Origin: Stenotrophomonas sp. 57
Lineage (GTDB): Bacteria; Pseudomonadota; Gammaproteobacteria; Xanthomonadales; Xanthomonadaceae
Assembly: GCF_030291075.1 (NCBI RefSeq)
Contig: NZ_CP127407.1
Span: 2,168,001-2,232,000, forward strand
Length of the DNA stretch: 64,000 bases
Direction of reading: 5' to 3'
Shown here: positions 1 to 10,683 of the stretch, piece by piece
Layout: each line of letters opens with the position of its first letter
Numbering within the stretch: position 1 is the stretch's first letter
Program-made: the position numbers and the translations under genes
Notes under the pieces: model-generated
Database searches by the model: none
The model's input: the letters and a program-made list of their open reading frames with translations, nothing else
Told to the model about the DNA's origin: nothing

Positions 1-1
1 C

Positions 2-1057
2 GAGGCCTGGCGTCGCTACCGTGATGGCGAGCGCGGCGAGCTGGTGGCCAGCGTGATGGAATTCGCCAGCTATCAGGCGCCGCAGCTGCTGCAGGACGAC
101 TGGGAGGCACTGCTGGCGGTCACCCGTGAGGATGAGCTGCAGCTGGCTTCGCAGGTATGGCGGGACCTGCCCTCCGCCATTGCCGCGCAGTGGGCGCGCA
201 TCCTGTCCGAAGCCGATGACGATCGCGAAATGGCGCGAGCCAGAGCGTTGCTGCTTGCGACCCTGCCAGAGACGTACGGCGTTGCCCGCGGCTACATGGT
301 CGACTGGGGACGGCTTGATGCCGAGGTCTGGGCGCACTGGGCAGGCGTCGCCGACGGACGGCAGCCGCGGCGCCTGCATGGGGAGCGGCCGCTGCACATC
401 CGCTTCGGTCGTGAGCAGCATCGTGCGCAGCAGGCCGACGAGCCGAGCTGGCGCAGGCGCATCTGGCGTCTGCACCCGACCTGGAGCAGCGGGCAGGTGC
501 GCCATGCCGGTCAGATGGGTGGGCGGCTGGAAGCGCTCTGTGGCAGCTGCCATGCGCCGCTGCAGCGCCTGCTGCGAACCGATGCTGCCGCGCTTCAACC
601 GGGCGCGGCCGGCGAGATCACGCTGGGCCTGTGCCTGGACTGCTGCGGTTGGGAAGATCCGCCCGTGCGTTTCTATCGCCACGATGTCAGCGGCCTGCCC
701 AGCTGCCACCCCAGCCAGCGCCTGGAGGTGCCGGCCACGCCCACTGACAGCGGTGACCTGATGCGTGCCGAAGTGGGCCTGGTCGCCCTGGACAGCGCGC
801 GCTGGCAGCAACAGGACTGGGGCCAGTCCAACCATCGGCAGAACCTGTCGCGCGTGGGCGGCGCACCGAGCTGGGTGCAGAGTGCCTGGTATCCGGCGTG
901 CATCGATTGCGGTGAGGAGATGCCCTTCGTGATGCAGCTGGATTCGACGCTGCCGACCACCGGTGGAGGCGCGCTGCTATGGGGCAGTGGCGGCATGCTC
1001 TACACGTTCTGGTGTGCGAAGTGCCGGGTGAGCGGGCACTTCTGGCAATGCACCTGA
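2..1057 (+). CDS. Zinc-ribbon hypothetical protein (5' end outside window)
   Basis: The reading frame is open to the left edge, so the gene is probably cut by the window; a GTG at 44 and an ATG at 56 are possible internal starts. At least 351 residues are present. Four cysteine pairs are visible: CGSC, CLDCC, CIDC and the C-terminal CAKC, suggesting two or more zinc knuckles. The C-terminal third, with a GAPSWVQ motif just before CIDCGEEM, resembles DUF1963 (YwqG-like) proteins, which have a similar Cys pair followed by a hydrophobic strand. No signal peptide or membrane segment is seen. It converges on the acyltransferase at 1102. The function is unknown and the family assignment is tentative. 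Confidence 0.6.
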   Translation, partial: EAWRRYRDGERGELVASVMEFASYQAPQLLQDDWEALLAVTREDELQLASQVWRDLPSAIAAQWARILSEADDDREMARARALLLATLPETYGVARGYMVDWGRLDAEVWAHWAGVADGRQPRRLHGERPLHIRFGREQHRAQQADEPSWRRRIWRLHPTWSSGQVRHAGQMGGRLEALCGSCHAPLQRLLRTDAAALQPGAAGEITLGLCLDCCGWEDPPVRFYRHDVSGLPSCHPSQRLEVPATPTDSGDLMRAEVGLVALDSARWQQQDWGQSNHRQNLSRVGGAPSWVQSAWYPACIDCGEEMPFVMQLDSTLPTTGGGALLWGSGGMLYTFWCAKCRVSGHFWQCT

Positions 1058-1101
1058 GCGCAGCGTACCCGGCATCGCTCTGGCAGGTGCCAACCTTGGG
1101 C

Positions 1102-2253
1102 CTATTGCTCTGGTAGGTGCCCGCCCTGGTCGGCACGCTCGCGGAACGGCCCATGCCCCTGCAGTTCCTGCTGATAGCGGCGCACATCCCGCCGCTCCTG
1201 CCGGCACCAGTCCTGCAGCGCTTCTGCAAAGTCCGCATCAGCCACCCAGTGCCGGCTGCGCACCAGCGTCGGCAGAAAGCCCCGCGCCAGCTTGTGCTCC
1301 CCCTGCGCGCCCGGCTCGAAACGGCTGAGGCCTTCGCGCAGGCAGTACTCGATGCCTTGGTAGTAGCAGGCTTCGAAGTGCAGCCCGGGCAGGGTGGCGC
1401 CACCCCAGTAGCGGCCGTAGAGCGTGTCGCCGCCACGCAGGCAGAGCGCTCCGGCGATTGGCTGGCCTTCCTGCTCGGCGAGGAACAGCACCAGCCCGCG
1501 ACCCAATGAAATGGCCAGATGGCGCAGGAAGACCTCGGTCAGCGCCGGGGCGTTGCCGTATTCGAGGAAGGTCTGCAGGTAGAAGCGGTACATCGCCTGC
1601 AGATCGGCGCGACTGGCCTCGTCGCCGTGCACCACGCGGAAGGTGATGCCCTGGCGGGTGACCTTGGCCCGTTCCTGGCGGATGTTCTTGCGGTGCTTGT
1701 GGTCCATCGCGCCGAGGAACTGCTCGAACGTGGCCCAGTCACCCGCGTTCTGCCATTGGAACTGCACGTCCTCGCGCAGCAGCCAGTCGTCACCGAACAG
1801 GGCCTCATCGCTGGCGGTGTGGAAGTTGATATGGGCCGAGGATACGTGCAGCGCGGGCAGTGCCTCGCGCAATGCCGACAGCAGCGCGACGCGCCCTGAA
1901 TCGTGACGGGCCAGCAGGCGCGGTCCGGTGACCGGTGAGTACGGCACCGCGCCCAGCCACTTCGGGTAGTAGTCGCGGCCGTGGCGCGCATAGGCGTTGG
2001 CCCAGGCATGGTCGAACACGAACTCGCCGTGCGAATTGGTCTTCAGGTAGCCGGGAATGGCGCCGACCAGGGTGTCGCCGTCCCATTGGGTGAAGTGCTG
2101 AGGCTGCCAGCCCCAATCCTCGCGCAGGCAGCCATGTCGTTCCAGGCCAGAGAGGAAGGCGTGGCTGACGAAGGGGTTGCGGCCGTCGTGCAGGGCGTCC
2201 CAGTCGGTGGCGGCAATGGACTGCAGGGAGTCGAGGAAGCGGGTGGAGGGCAT
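1102..2253 (-). CDS. FemAB/GNAT-like N-acyltransferase (COG3146, DUF482)
   Basis: 383 residues, the usual length for COG3146 predicted acyltransferases. Recognisable elements are the N-terminal WDALHDGRNPFVSHAFL segment, the HKHRKNIRQERAKV stretch in the middle, the GRYWGG motif, and the C-terminal RFEPGAQGEHKLARGF block, all typical of the FemAB_like (PF04339) family. These proteins carry two GNAT-like folds. The natural substrate is unknown, although peptidoglycan or amino-acid acylation has been suggested for relatives. It has no signal peptide and is likely cytosolic. The gene is transcribed alone, with trxB separated by a terminator. The start ATG at 2253 gives the canonical N-terminus. 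Confidence 0.85.
   Translation of the reverse strand: MPSTRFLDSLQSIAATDWDALHDGRNPFVSHAFLSGLERHGCLREDWGWQPQHFTQWDGDTLVGAIPGYLKTNSHGEFVFDHAWANAYARHGRDYYPKWLGAVPYSPVTGPRLLARHDSGRVALLSALREALPALHVSSAHINFHTASDEALFGDDWLLREDVQFQWQNAGDWATFEQFLGAMDHKHRKNIRQERAKVTRQGITFRVVHGDEASRADLQAMYRFYLQTFLEYGNAPALTEVFLRHLAISLGRGLVLFLAEQEGQPIAGALCLRGGDTLYGRYWGGATLPGLHFEACYYQGIEYCLREGLSRFEPGAQGEHKLARGFLPTLVRSRHWVADADFAEALQDWCRQERRDVRRYQQELQGHGPFRERADQGGHLPEQ
1113..1136 (+). repeat. SMAG (GTAG) palindrome
   Basis: GTAG is followed by GTGCC and a complementary GGCAC, the classic form of the Stenotrophomonas maltophilia GTAG repeats. A partial second copy (ggtgccaacc) lies just upstream near 1086. The element sits between convergent genes and may act in mRNA processing or termination. 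Confidence 0.6.
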
Positions 2254-2280
2254 GGGGGAAGGATAGGGCAGATGAAACGA

Positions 2281-2310
2281 AAAGGCCGACGCATTGGCGT
2301 CGGCCTTTTG
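2281..2310 (-). terminator. Intrinsic terminator of trxB
   Basis: A perfect stem AAGGCCGACGC / GCGTCGGCCTT has a four-base loop. On the minus strand it is followed by TTTTCGTTT, so it should terminate trxB transcription. The plus-strand side also ends in TTTTG, so it may work in both directions. Confidence 0.85.
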
Positions 2311-2315
2311 TTCGA

Positions 2316-2337
2316 GTCGAGCATGGCTCGACGCTAC
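2316..2337 (-). repeat. SMAG (GTAG) palindrome
   Basis: GTCGAGC-ATG-GCTCGAC is followed by gCTAC, so on the minus strand it reads GTAG-c-GTCGAGC. It is a SMAG element lying directly between trxB and its terminator. Confidence 0.75.
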
Positions 2338-2354
2338 TGAGCAGGATCAGCGCT

Positions 2355-3559
<1,205 letters not shown>

Positions 3560-5920
3560 GTGGCGAAGCAGGTCCCCGAACGCTCCAAGTCCGACGACAG
3601 CAAGGCGTCACGTCGCACGGCCGCAGCGGCGGCGACCGATAATCCACGCCGCCAGCGCCTCTGGCGCGACCTGGGCCTGATCGCCATCGCGCCGGCGCTG
3701 CTCTACCTGGCGGCCAGTCTTTTCACCTATTCAGCAACCGACCCGGGCTGGTCGCACACCGGCAGCGTCGTCGCGCCGGTGCATAACCTGGGAGGCCGCG
3801 CCGGCGCCTGGATCGCCGACGTGCTGCTGCAGTTGTTCGGTTACATCGCCTTCCTGCTGCCCGTCGTGCTGGGCGCGCTGGCCTGGATCGCCATGTTCGG
3901 CCTCAAGCGTGAGAGCAAGGGCGAGAACGACCTGGACCCGGCGCTGCGCCTGGTCGGCCTGGTCGGCTTCCTGATCGCCGGTACCGGCTTCCTGCACGTG
4001 CGCCTGTTCAGTGGCGATGTTTCCAGTGCCGGCGGCATCCTCGGCAAGCTGGTGGGCAACTCGCTGACGGTGGGCTTCGGCGCGCTGGGCGCGAACCTGT
4101 TCGTGCTGGTGCTGCTGCTGGCCTCGATCACCCTGGCCACCGGGCTGTCCTGGTTTACGGTGATGGAGAAGATCGGCCGTGGCGTGATGTCGCTGGCGCC
4201 GTTGCTGGAGCGCAAGAAGGAAGAAGTCACCGAGTGGAAGCAGACCCGGGTGATGCGCGAGGAGCGCCAGGAAGTGCGCAAGGCCGACGCCGAGGTGCGC
4301 GCCAAGCGCGAGCCGGTGAAGATCGAGCCGCGCCCGGAACCGGTGATCGAGAAGAGCGATCGGGCCAAGCGCGACACCCAGATTCCGATGTTCCGCGGCG
4401 TCAACGGCGATGGCTCGGACCTGCCGCCGCTGGCGCTGCTGGATGATCCCAAGCCGCAGCCCAAGGGCTACGACGAAGAGACGCTGGAGACCCTGTCGCG
4501 GCAGATCGAGTTCAAGCTGAAGGACTTCCGCATCGATGCGCAGGTGGTCGGCGCCAATCCCGGCCCGGTCATCACCCGCTTCGAGATCGAGCCGGCACCG
4601 GGCATCAAGGTCAGCCAGATCAGTTCGCTGGACAAGGACATCGCGCGCGGCTTGTCGGTGAAGTCGGTGCGCGTGGTCGATGTCATTCCGGGCAAGTCAG
4701 TGATCGGCCTGGAAATTCCCAACGTCACCCGCGAGATGATCTTCCTGTCCGAGCTGCTGCGCTCGAAGGAATATGACAAGTCGGCCAGCGTGTTGACCCT
4801 GGCGCTGGGCAAGGACATCGCGGGTCGCCCGACGGTGGCCGACCTGGCGCGCATGCCGCATCTGCTGGTGGCCGGCACCACCGGCTCGGGCAAGTCGGTG
4901 GCGGTCAATGCGATGGTCCTGAGCCTGTTGTTCAAGGCCTCGCCGAAAGACCTGCGGATGCTCATGATCGACCCGAAGATGCTCGAACTGAGCGTCTACC
5001 AGGGTATCCCGCACCTGCTGGCGCCGGTGGTCACCGACATGAAGGAGGCCGCCAACGGCCTGCGCTGGTGCGTGGCCGAGATGGAGCGCCGCTACAAGCT
5101 GATGAGCGCGGTGGGCGTGCGCAACCTGGCCGGCTTCAACAAGAAGGTGAAGGAAGCCCAGGACGCCGGCCAGCCGCTGATGGACCCGCTGTTCAAGCCG
5201 AACCCCGAATTGGGCGAGGCGCCGCGCCCGCTGGAGACGCTGCCGTTCATCGTCATCTTCATCGACGAATTCGCCGACATGATGATGATCGTCGGCAAGA
5301 AGGTGGAAGAGCTGATCGCGCGCCTGGCACAGAAGGCGCGTGCGGCCGGCATCCACCTGATCCTGGCTACGCAGCGCCCATCGGTGGACGTGATCACCGG
5401 CCTGATCAAGGCCAACATCCCGACCCGCATCGCCTTCCAGGTCAGCTCCAAGATCGACTCGCGCACCATCCTCGACCAGTCCGGCGCGGAAACCCTGCTC
5501 GGCCACGGCGACATGCTGTACCTGCCGCCGGGCACCGCGCTGCCCGAACGCGTGCATGGCGCGTTCGTGTCCGATGATGAAGTGCATCGCGTGGTCGAGC
5601 ACCTCAAGGCGATGGGCCCGGCCGATTATGTCGACGGCGTGCTGGACGAAGTGCAGACGATGGGCGACGGCGTGGTCGTGGGCGCCACCGGCCTGCCGGA
5701 GAACACTTCGTCCGGCGACGAGTCCGACCCGTTGTATGACGAAGCACTGCGGGTGGTCACCGAGACGCGCCGTGCCTCGATTTCCGGCGTGCAGCGCCGG
5801 CTGAAGATCGGCTACAACCGTGCAGCGCGACTGATCGAGGCCATGGAAGCGGCCGGCGTGGTCAGCCCGCCCGAGCACAACGGCGACCGCACGGTGCTGG
5901 CACCGCCGCCGCCGAAGTAA
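3560..5920 (+). CDS. ftsK: DNA translocase FtsK
   Basis: 786 residues. This membrane-anchored septal DNA pump drives chromosome segregation and activates XerCD recombination at dif. The N-terminal ~190 residues hold hydrophobic membrane segments, followed by a charged linker that is short compared with E. coli. The motor carries Walker A GTTGSGKS (~439-446) and Walker [14 protein letters not shown] (~565). The C-terminal winged-helix gamma domain ([27 protein letters not shown]) is close to the E. coli KOPS-reading gamma domain. GTG start at 3560; the next in-frame possibilities would cut the conserved N-terminus. A probable dif site lies in this same window at 50712. Confidence 0.97.
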   Translation: MAKQVPERSKSDDSKASRRTAAAAATDNPRRQRLWRDLGLIAIAPALLYLAASLFTYSATDPGWSHTGSVVAPVHNLGGRAGAWIADVLLQLFGYIAFLLPVVLGALAWIAMFGLKRESKGENDLDPALRLVGLVGFLIAGTGFLHVRLFSGDVSSAGGILGKLVGNSLTVGFGALGANLFVLVLLLASITLATGLSWFTVMEKIGRGVMSLAPLLERKKEEVTEWKQTRVMREERQEVRKADAEVRAKREPVKIEPRPEPVIEKSDRAKRDTQIPMFRGVNGDGSDLPPLALLDDPKPQPKGYDEETLETLSRQIEFKLKDFRIDAQVVGANPGPVITRFEIEPAPGIKVSQISSLDKDIARGLSVKSVRVVDVIPGKSVIGLEIPNVTREMIFLSELLRSKEYDKSASVLTLALGKDIAGRPTVADLARMPHLLVAGTTGSGKSVAVNAMVLSLLFKASPKDLRMLMIDPKMLELSVYQGIPHLLAPVVTDMKEAANGLRWCVAEMERRYKLMSAVGVRNLAGFNKKVKEAQDAGQPLMDPLFKPNPELGEAPRPLETLPFIVIFIDEFADMMMIVGKKVEELIARLAQKARAAGIHLILATQRPSVDVITGLIKANIPTRIAFQVSSKIDSRTILDQSGAETLLGHGDMLYLPPGTALPERVHGAFVSDDEVHRVVEHLKAMGPADYVDGVLDEVQTMGDGVVVGATGLPENTSSGDESDPLYDEALRVVTETRRASISGVQRRLKIGYNRAARLIEAMEAAGVVSPPEHNGDRTVLAPPPPK

Positions 5921-5958
5921 GACCCGACGTATCCCCACGACGTCCAAGGAACCGACGC

Positions 5959-7896
5959 ATGCTTCATCCCGTCCCAAGCGCGCTGGCGCTGGCAGCCTTC
6001 GTGGCTGCCAGCCCGGCACTGGCAGATACCGCCACCTCCGCGCCCGCCACGGCGCCGCCTTCCACCAGCGGCGATACCGAAGCCAGCAACAATTTCAGCA
6101 TTGTCCGTTACCGCGCCGACTACCAGGTGCGGCCGGATGCCGGCAATGTGCAGACTGAAACCTACGAAGTGCTGCTCAAGACCAAGGCCTCGGTCGAGCA
6201 GTTCAGCCAGGTGCGGCTGAGCTACAGCGAGAAGATGGAAACCCTGGAGGTGCTTGGCGCCTACACCATCACCGCCGACGGCCAGCGCCGCGACGTGCCG
6301 GCCGATCGCATCTACACCCAGGAAAGCTACTCCAGCGCCTCGGCGGCGATGTACGCCGACCGCAAGGTGCGGGTGATCGTGTTCCCGAACCTGGCGCCGG
6401 GCACGCGGCTGTACTACCAGGTGCGCCGGACCCAGCTGACGCCGTACTTCCCGGGCTATTTCGGACTGTGGGAGACGTTCAATGTCTTCACCGAATACGA
6501 GGACGCCGAGGTCACCCTGAGTGCGCCGGCCAACCTGCCGATGTTCGTCGACAGCCGCGGCGTGCAGGGCAGTGATCGCCCGACAGTGAAGAACGGCCAG
6601 GCGCAGTGGCGCTGGCGCTACCAGCGGCGTGAGGCGATGCCGGCCCAGAACTGGTCGGCCGCCGGTTGGGAGTTCGGCCCGAACATCATGGCCAGCACGT
6701 ATCGTGACTGGGCGCAGATGGGGCGTGCCTACCAGCGCAAGGCCGGCCCGGCGGCACAGGTCACGCCGGAACTGCAGGTGCTGGCCGACCAGATCACCAC
6801 TGGGATCAGCGACCGGCGCGAGCAGGCCGATGCGCTCTACCGCTGGGTGGCGCAGAACATCCGCTATGTGGCGGTGTACCTGGGCAATGGCGGTTTGGAA
6901 CCGAACAGCGCGCAGAGCATCCTCGACAACCACTACGGCGACTGCAAGGACCATGTGACGATCCTGGAGGCGCTGCTGGCAGCCAAGGGCATCGCCAGTT
7001 CGCCGGTGCTGATCGGTGCCGGTGGCGGGCCGACGCTGCCGAAGATCCCGGTGCTGGGCCGCTTCAACCACGCCATCACCTACATTCCCGAATTCGACCT
7101 GTACCTGGATTCGACCACCGCGTGGGCGCGCTTCGGCCAGCTGCCGGAAGGTGACCTGGGTGCGCCGGTGATGCGCACCCGCGACGCCACGCTGGCACGC
7201 ACCCCGGCCAACACGCCCGAACGCAACGCCACCTCGATGGAGGTGCGTTTCACCTTCGACGCCAACGGCAACCTGCGCGGCGAGACCACCCCGAAACTGG
7301 GCGAGAACGCGGAGATCGGCATGCGCGCGCAGTTCTCGCAGCTCAACGCGCAGAACCGTGCGCGTGCTGAAGAGCAGATCATGGCCGCGTCCGGTTTCGA
7401 TGGGCGAGGGCAGCTGCAGATCCAGGGCGTGCCAGGCGACCTGACCCGGCCCTTCGGCTATCGCATGGCGTTCCAGGCCGAGGACTACGCCGATTTCAGC
7501 GTGGCCGGCGGCATGGCCGTGCCGGACCCGCCGGGCGGCGAGTCGGTGCGCGGCCTGTACGCCACTGCCTCGGCGCCGGCCAACGAAACGCCGTTCTACT
7601 GCAACGCCAGCCTTCGCGAGGAAACCTATCGCCTGCAGTTCCCGGCCAATGCACCGATCATTGCCATCCCGGCGAGCCAGCGGTTCAGCAATGCCGCCGG
7701 CGAGTACCGGGTGGACTGGAGCCGCGAGGGCCAGGAAGTCACCGCGCATCACCGCCTGCTGCAGAACGCGGTGCGGGGAACGGAGGCGCTGTGCCAGCCG
7801 CAGGACTATCCGGCGTTCCGCGCGCTGTATCGCGAAGTGCGGCGTGGCTTCCGCGGCCAGGTGCTGTACGGCAAGCTGCCCGGATCGGGCGGCTGA
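5959..7896 (+). CDS. Exported DUF3857 / transglutaminase-like protein
   Basis: 645 residues with a signal peptide ending near ALADTATS. The N-terminal half matches DUF3857, an all-beta domain. It is followed by a transglutaminase-like core with the Cys in HYGDCKDHV, His in GRFNHAITYIPE and Asp in YLDSTTAWARFG, so a Cys-His-Asp triad appears present. A DUF3858-like beta domain is likely at the C terminus. The substrate is unknown; relatives are periplasmic or cell-surface proteins. AAGGA lies upstream of the ATG at 5959. It follows ftsK by 38 bases and precedes lolA. Confidence 0.85.
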   Translation: MLHPVPSALALAAFVAASPALADTATSAPATAPPSTSGDTEASNNFSIVRYRADYQVRPDAGNVQTETYEVLLKTKASVEQFSQVRLSYSEKMETLEVLGAYTITADGQRRDVPADRIYTQESYSSASAAMYADRKVRVIVFPNLAPGTRLYYQVRRTQLTPYFPGYFGLWETFNVFTEYEDAEVTLSAPANLPMFVDSRGVQGSDRPTVKNGQAQWRWRYQRREAMPAQNWSAAGWEFGPNIMASTYRDWAQMGRAYQRKAGPAAQVTPELQVLADQITTGISDRREQADALYRWVAQNIRYVAVYLGNGGLEPNSAQSILDNHYGDCKDHVTILEALLAAKGIASSPVLIGAGGGPTLPKIPVLGRFNHAITYIPEFDLYLDSTTAWARFGQLPEGDLGAPVMRTRDATLARTPANTPERNATSMEVRFTFDANGNLRGETTPKLGENAEIGMRAQFSQLNAQNRARAEEQIMAASGFDGRGQLQIQGVPGDLTRPFGYRMAFQAEDYADFSVAGGMAVPDPPGGESVRGLYATASAPANETPFYCNASLREETYRLQFPANAPIIAIPASQRFSNAAGEYRVDWSREGQEVTAHHRLLQNAVRGTEALCQPQDYPAFRALYREVRRGFRGQVLYGKLPGSGG

Positions 7897-7908
7897 ATCG
7901 CCGATGGA

Positions 7909-7939
7909 CGATCAGGGCGGCATAATGTCGCCCTGATCG
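7909..7939. other. 11-bp hairpin between the DUF3857 gene and lolA
   Basis: A perfect inverted repeat, CGATCAGGGCG / CGCCCTGATCG, has a nine-base AT-rich loop containing CATAAT. There is no T-run, so it is not a clear terminator. It could be a processing hairpin or a binding site overlapping a -10-like element of lolA. Confidence 0.4.
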
Positions 7940-8007
7940 CCCATTCATCTTTCCCCGGGCACACTGGCAACCACCTTTCCTGGCGCACGCGCCCACAGGA
8001 TTTACGC

Positions 8008-8646
8008 ATGAACGTCCGCTTCCGCCGTTTCCTTGCCACCACCACCCTGGCCGTGGCCTGCGCCGCCGCCGGTAGCGCCTGGGCAGGCGCCCGCGACGAC
8101 CTCAAGACCTTCACCAGTGGCCTGAAGGGCCTGGATGGCCAGTTCAGCCAGCAGGTGTTCGACAGCCGCGGCAAGGTGAAGGAATCGACCAGTGGCCGCG
8201 TGGCGCTGTCGGCGCCGCGTCTGTTCCGCTGGGAGTACGTGCGCCCGCACGAACAGCTGATCGTGGCCGATGGCAAGAAGGTCTGGATGTACGAGCCAGA
8301 CCTGGAGCAGGCGACCGTGCGCGAGCAGGGCAAGGAAGAGCAGAACAGCCCGCTGACTGCACTGATCAACCCGGCGTTGCTGGAGCAGCAGTACGACGTG
8401 AGCGAAGAGGCCGCACAGCGCGATGGCCTGCAGTGGCTGTCGCTGTCGCCGAAGCGCGAGACCGAAGCCAGCTTCCAGTACGCCGCGCTGGGCTTCAACG
8501 CCCAGGGCCTGGCCAAGATGGAGATCACCGACGCCGTGGGCCAGCGCACCGTGATCCGCTTCAGCGGCTGGAAGCGCAACCCGGGCTTCGCGGCCGGCAC
8601 CTTCAGCTTCACTCCACCGAAGGGCACCGACGTCATCGGCAACTGA
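8008..8646 (+). CDS. lolA: Outer-membrane lipoprotein carrier protein LolA
   Basis: 212 residues, normal for LolA. This periplasmic chaperone carries lipoproteins from LolCDE to the outer-membrane receptor LolB. A signal peptide ends at AGSAWA-GARDDL. Conserved features are FTSGLKGLDGQFSQQVFDSRGKVKE, the PRLFRWEYVRPHEQLIVADGKKVWMYEPDLEQ strands, and the C-terminal FSFTPPKGTDVIG. Located directly upstream of rarA, a pairing common in gammaproteobacteria. Confidence 0.95.
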   Translation: MNVRFRRFLATTTLAVACAAAGSAWAGARDDLKTFTSGLKGLDGQFSQQVFDSRGKVKESTSGRVALSAPRLFRWEYVRPHEQLIVADGKKVWMYEPDLEQATVREQGKEEQNSPLTALINPALLEQQYDVSEEAAQRDGLQWLSLSPKRETEASFQYAALGFNAQGLAKMEITDAVGQRTVIRFSGWKRNPGFAAGTFSFTPPKGTDVIGN

Positions 8647-8653
8647 TGGGGGA

Positions 8654-8676
8654 CGCCGGGCTTGGCCCGGCGCTAC
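8654..8676 (-). repeat. SMAG (GTAG) palindrome after lolA
   Basis: CGCCGGGC-ttg-GCCCGGCG is followed by CTAC, so the minus strand reads GTAG-CGCCGGGC, a common SMAG form. It is inserted between lolA and rarA. Confidence 0.75.
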
Positions 8677-8703
8677 CGTTGGGCGGCGCGGTACAATGAG
8701 CAG

Positions 8704-10065
8704 GTGGCAAGACATCGTTCAACTTCCCTCCCTGGCCCCGATCTGCTGAGCGTCGATCGGGACCACCTGCGTCCGCTGGCCGAGCGCATGCGTCCGCGCA
8801 CCCTCGACGAAATGGTCGGGCAGAAGCGCCTGCTGGCGCCGGATAGCGCGCTGCGTCGCGCGGTCGAATCCGGTCGCGTGCATTCGATGATCCTGTGGGG
8901 GCCGCCCGGCTGCGGCAAGACCACGCTGGCGCTGCTGCTGGCCGAGTACTCCGACGCTGAATTCCGCGCCATCTCCGCGGTGCTGTCCGGGTTGCCGGAA
9001 GTGCGCCAAGTGCTGGCCGAGGCGGCGCAGCGCTTCGCCGAAGGCCGTCGCACCGTGCTGTTCGTGGACGAGGTGCATCGTTTCAACAAGGCGCAGCAGG
9101 ATGCGTTCCTGCCGCACATTGAACGCGGCACCATCCTGTTCGTTGGCGCCACTACTGAAAATCCATCGTTCGAACTGAACTCGGCGCTGCTGTCGCGTTG
9201 TCGCGTGCATGTGCTGGAAGCGGTCTCGCCGACCGATATCGTCGAGGCGTTGCAGCGTGCACTGGGTGACCGCGAGCGGGGCCTGGGCGACGAGGACATC
9301 GAGGTCGCGCCAGAGCTGTTGCTGGAAATCGCTACCGCCGCCGATGGTGACGTGCGGCGTGCGCTGACCCTGCTGGAAATCGCCGCCGAGCTGGCAGGCG
9401 GGGAGGGCGGGCGCATCACGCCGGAGACCCTGACCCAGGTGCTGGCCGACCGCACCCGCCGTTTCGATAAGGGCGGCGAGCAGTTCTATGACCAGATCTC
9501 GGCGCTGCACAAGTCGGTACGCAGCTCCAATCCTGATGCCGCGCTGTACTGGCTGACCCGCATGCTCGATGGCGGTTGCGATCCGTCCTATCTGGCGCGC
9601 CGGTTGACCCGCATGGCGATCGAGGATATCGGCCTGGCCGATCCGCGCGCGCAGAGCATGGCGCTGGAAGCCTGGGACATCTACGAAAGGTTGGGCAGCC
9701 CGGAAGGCGAACTCGCCTTCGCCCAGCTTGTGCTGTACCTGGCCAGCACCGCGAAGTCGAACGCAGGCTATGCGGCGTTCAACCAAGCCAAGGCCGATGT
9801 ACGCGAAAGTGGCACCGAAGAAGTGCCGCTGCACCTGCGCAATGCGCCGACCAAGCTGATGAAGGAGCTTGGCTACGGTGCCGAGTACCAGTACGACCAC
9901 GATGCAGAGGGTGGCATCGCGCTGGATCAGACCGGCTTCCCGGATGCGATGGGCGAGCGGGTGTACTACAACCCGGTGCCGCGCGGTCTGGAAATCAAGC
10001 TGAAGGAAAAGCTGGATCGGTTGCGCGCCGAGCGCGAGGCTGCGCGGGCCGCGAAGGGGCGCTGA
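8704..10065 (+). CDS. rarA: Replication-associated recombination protein A (MgsA/RarA)
   Basis: 453 residues from the GTG at 8704; a TTG at 8662 would add 14 residues translated from the SMAG repeat, which is unlikely. It is a AAA+ ATPase acting at stalled forks, related to WRNIP1 and to clamp-loader subunits. Visible are Walker A GPPGCGKTT, Walker B LFVDEVHRFNKAQQD, sensor 1 GATTENPSFELNSALLSRC and the arginine finger region. The C-terminal MgsA domain has YWLTRMLDGGCDPSYLARRL and the RVYYNPVPRGLEIKLKEKLDRLRAER tail. The Shine-Dalgarno is weak, so the exact start is uncertain. Confidence 0.94.
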   Translation: MARHRSTSLPGPDLLSVDRDHLRPLAERMRPRTLDEMVGQKRLLAPDSALRRAVESGRVHSMILWGPPGCGKTTLALLLAEYSDAEFRAISAVLSGLPEVRQVLAEAAQRFAEGRRTVLFVDEVHRFNKAQQDAFLPHIERGTILFVGATTENPSFELNSALLSRCRVHVLEAVSPTDIVEALQRALGDRERGLGDEDIEVAPELLLEIATAADGDVRRALTLLEIAAELAGGEGGRITPETLTQVLADRTRRFDKGGEQFYDQISALHKSVRSSNPDAALYWLTRMLDGGCDPSYLARRLTRMAIEDIGLADPRAQSMALEAWDIYERLGSPEGELAFAQLVLYLASTAKSNAGYAAFNQAKADVRESGTEEVPLHLRNAPTKLMKELGYGAEYQYDHDAEGGIALDQTGFPDAMGERVYYNPVPRGLEIKLKEKLDRLRAEREAARAAKGR

Positions 10066-10075
10066 CCAGGCTTCT

Positions 10076-10097
10076 GTAGGGTCGAGCTGTGCTCGAC
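10076..10097 (+). repeat. SMAG (GTAG) palindrome, left arm of an inverted pair
   Basis: GTAG-g-GTCGAGC-TGT-GCTCGAC follows rarA directly. With the oppositely oriented copy at 10140 it forms an inverted dimer, a known SMAG arrangement. Confidence 0.75.
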
Positions 10098-10139
10098 TCC
10101 GCTCCTGCATGGGCGTGCAGGTACCTCTTTGAGCAGCAG

Positions 10140-10160
10140 CCGAGCATGGCTCGGTTCCAC
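10140..10160 (-). repeat. SMAG-like palindrome, right arm of an inverted pair
   Basis: CCGAGC-ATG-GCTCGG, then ttCCAC. It is the inverted partner of the element at 10076. A small CCTGCA/TGCAGG hairpin lies between the two arms. Confidence 0.55.
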
Positions 10161-10220
10161 ATTGTCCCCGGCGCCGGTCTTTGGCACACTGCGCGGCTTC
10201 TCTTTTCAAGGATCGATGCC

Positions 10221-10610
10221 GTGCAGGAAATGATTCTGCCGTTGAAGCGCTATGCCCAGTTCGAAGGCCGCGCCAACCGCCGCGAGTACTGGATGTACCA
10301 GCTGTTCCTGTTCCTGGTCGCAACCGCGGTGATGCTGCTCGCGGGTGTGCTGGCCATCTTGCTGCGCAACAACGCTGATGCACTGGCGGGCATCCTGATC
10401 GGCATGATGGTGCTGCTCGGCGTGATGTGGCTGGCCACGATCGTGCCGCTGATCGCGGTGACCGTGCGCCGCCTGCACGACTGCAACCAGTCGGGCTGGC
10501 TGTACCTGCTGGCATTGGTGCCAGGCGGTGGCATCGTGATCCTGATCTTCGCGCTGCTGCCGGGCACGCCGCAGGAGAACGCTTACGGTCCGGTGCCTAC
10601 GGGGCCGTGA
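10221..10610 (+). CDS. DUF805 family inner-membrane protein
   Basis: 129 residues. The GTG start at 10221 is preceded by AAGGA at 10208-10212 at good spacing, so it is preferred over the longer upstream frame and over the ATG at 10230. It has the DUF805 signature: FEGRANRREYWMYQLFLFL, then three to four hydrophobic helices, the RRLHDCNQSGWLYLLALVP motif, and a polar tail with LPGTPQENAYGP. Such proteins (YhaH-like) sit in the inner membrane; their role is not established. It is flanked by SMAG elements on both sides. Confidence 0.88.
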   Translation: MQEMILPLKRYAQFEGRANRREYWMYQLFLFLVATAVMLLAGVLAILLRNNADALAGILIGMMVLLGVMWLATIVPLIAVTVRRLHDCNQSGWLYLLALVPGGGIVILIFALLPGTPQENAYGPVPTGP

Positions 10611-10620
10611 TGATGCATGA

Positions 10621-10642
10621 GTCGAGCATGGCTCGACGCTAT
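10621..10642 (-). repeat. SMAG (GTAG) palindrome
   Basis: GTCGAGC-ATG-GCTCGAC-gctat, a SMAG copy with a one-base change in the terminal CTAC, placed between the convergent DUF805 gene and the gene ending at 10684. Confidence 0.65.
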
Positions 10643-10683
10643 AGCGGCAAAGAAATGAAGCAGGCATTTTGCCGGCTTCATCT

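Noticed and set aside
5812-7752. 646-residue minus-strand frame opposite the DUF3857 gene
   Set aside because: Antisense shadow; the plus strand has a signal peptide and a transglutaminase triad.
7909-7939. Hairpin before lolA as an intrinsic terminator
   Set aside because: No T-run on either strand and lolA lies immediately downstream; listed only as an inverted repeat.
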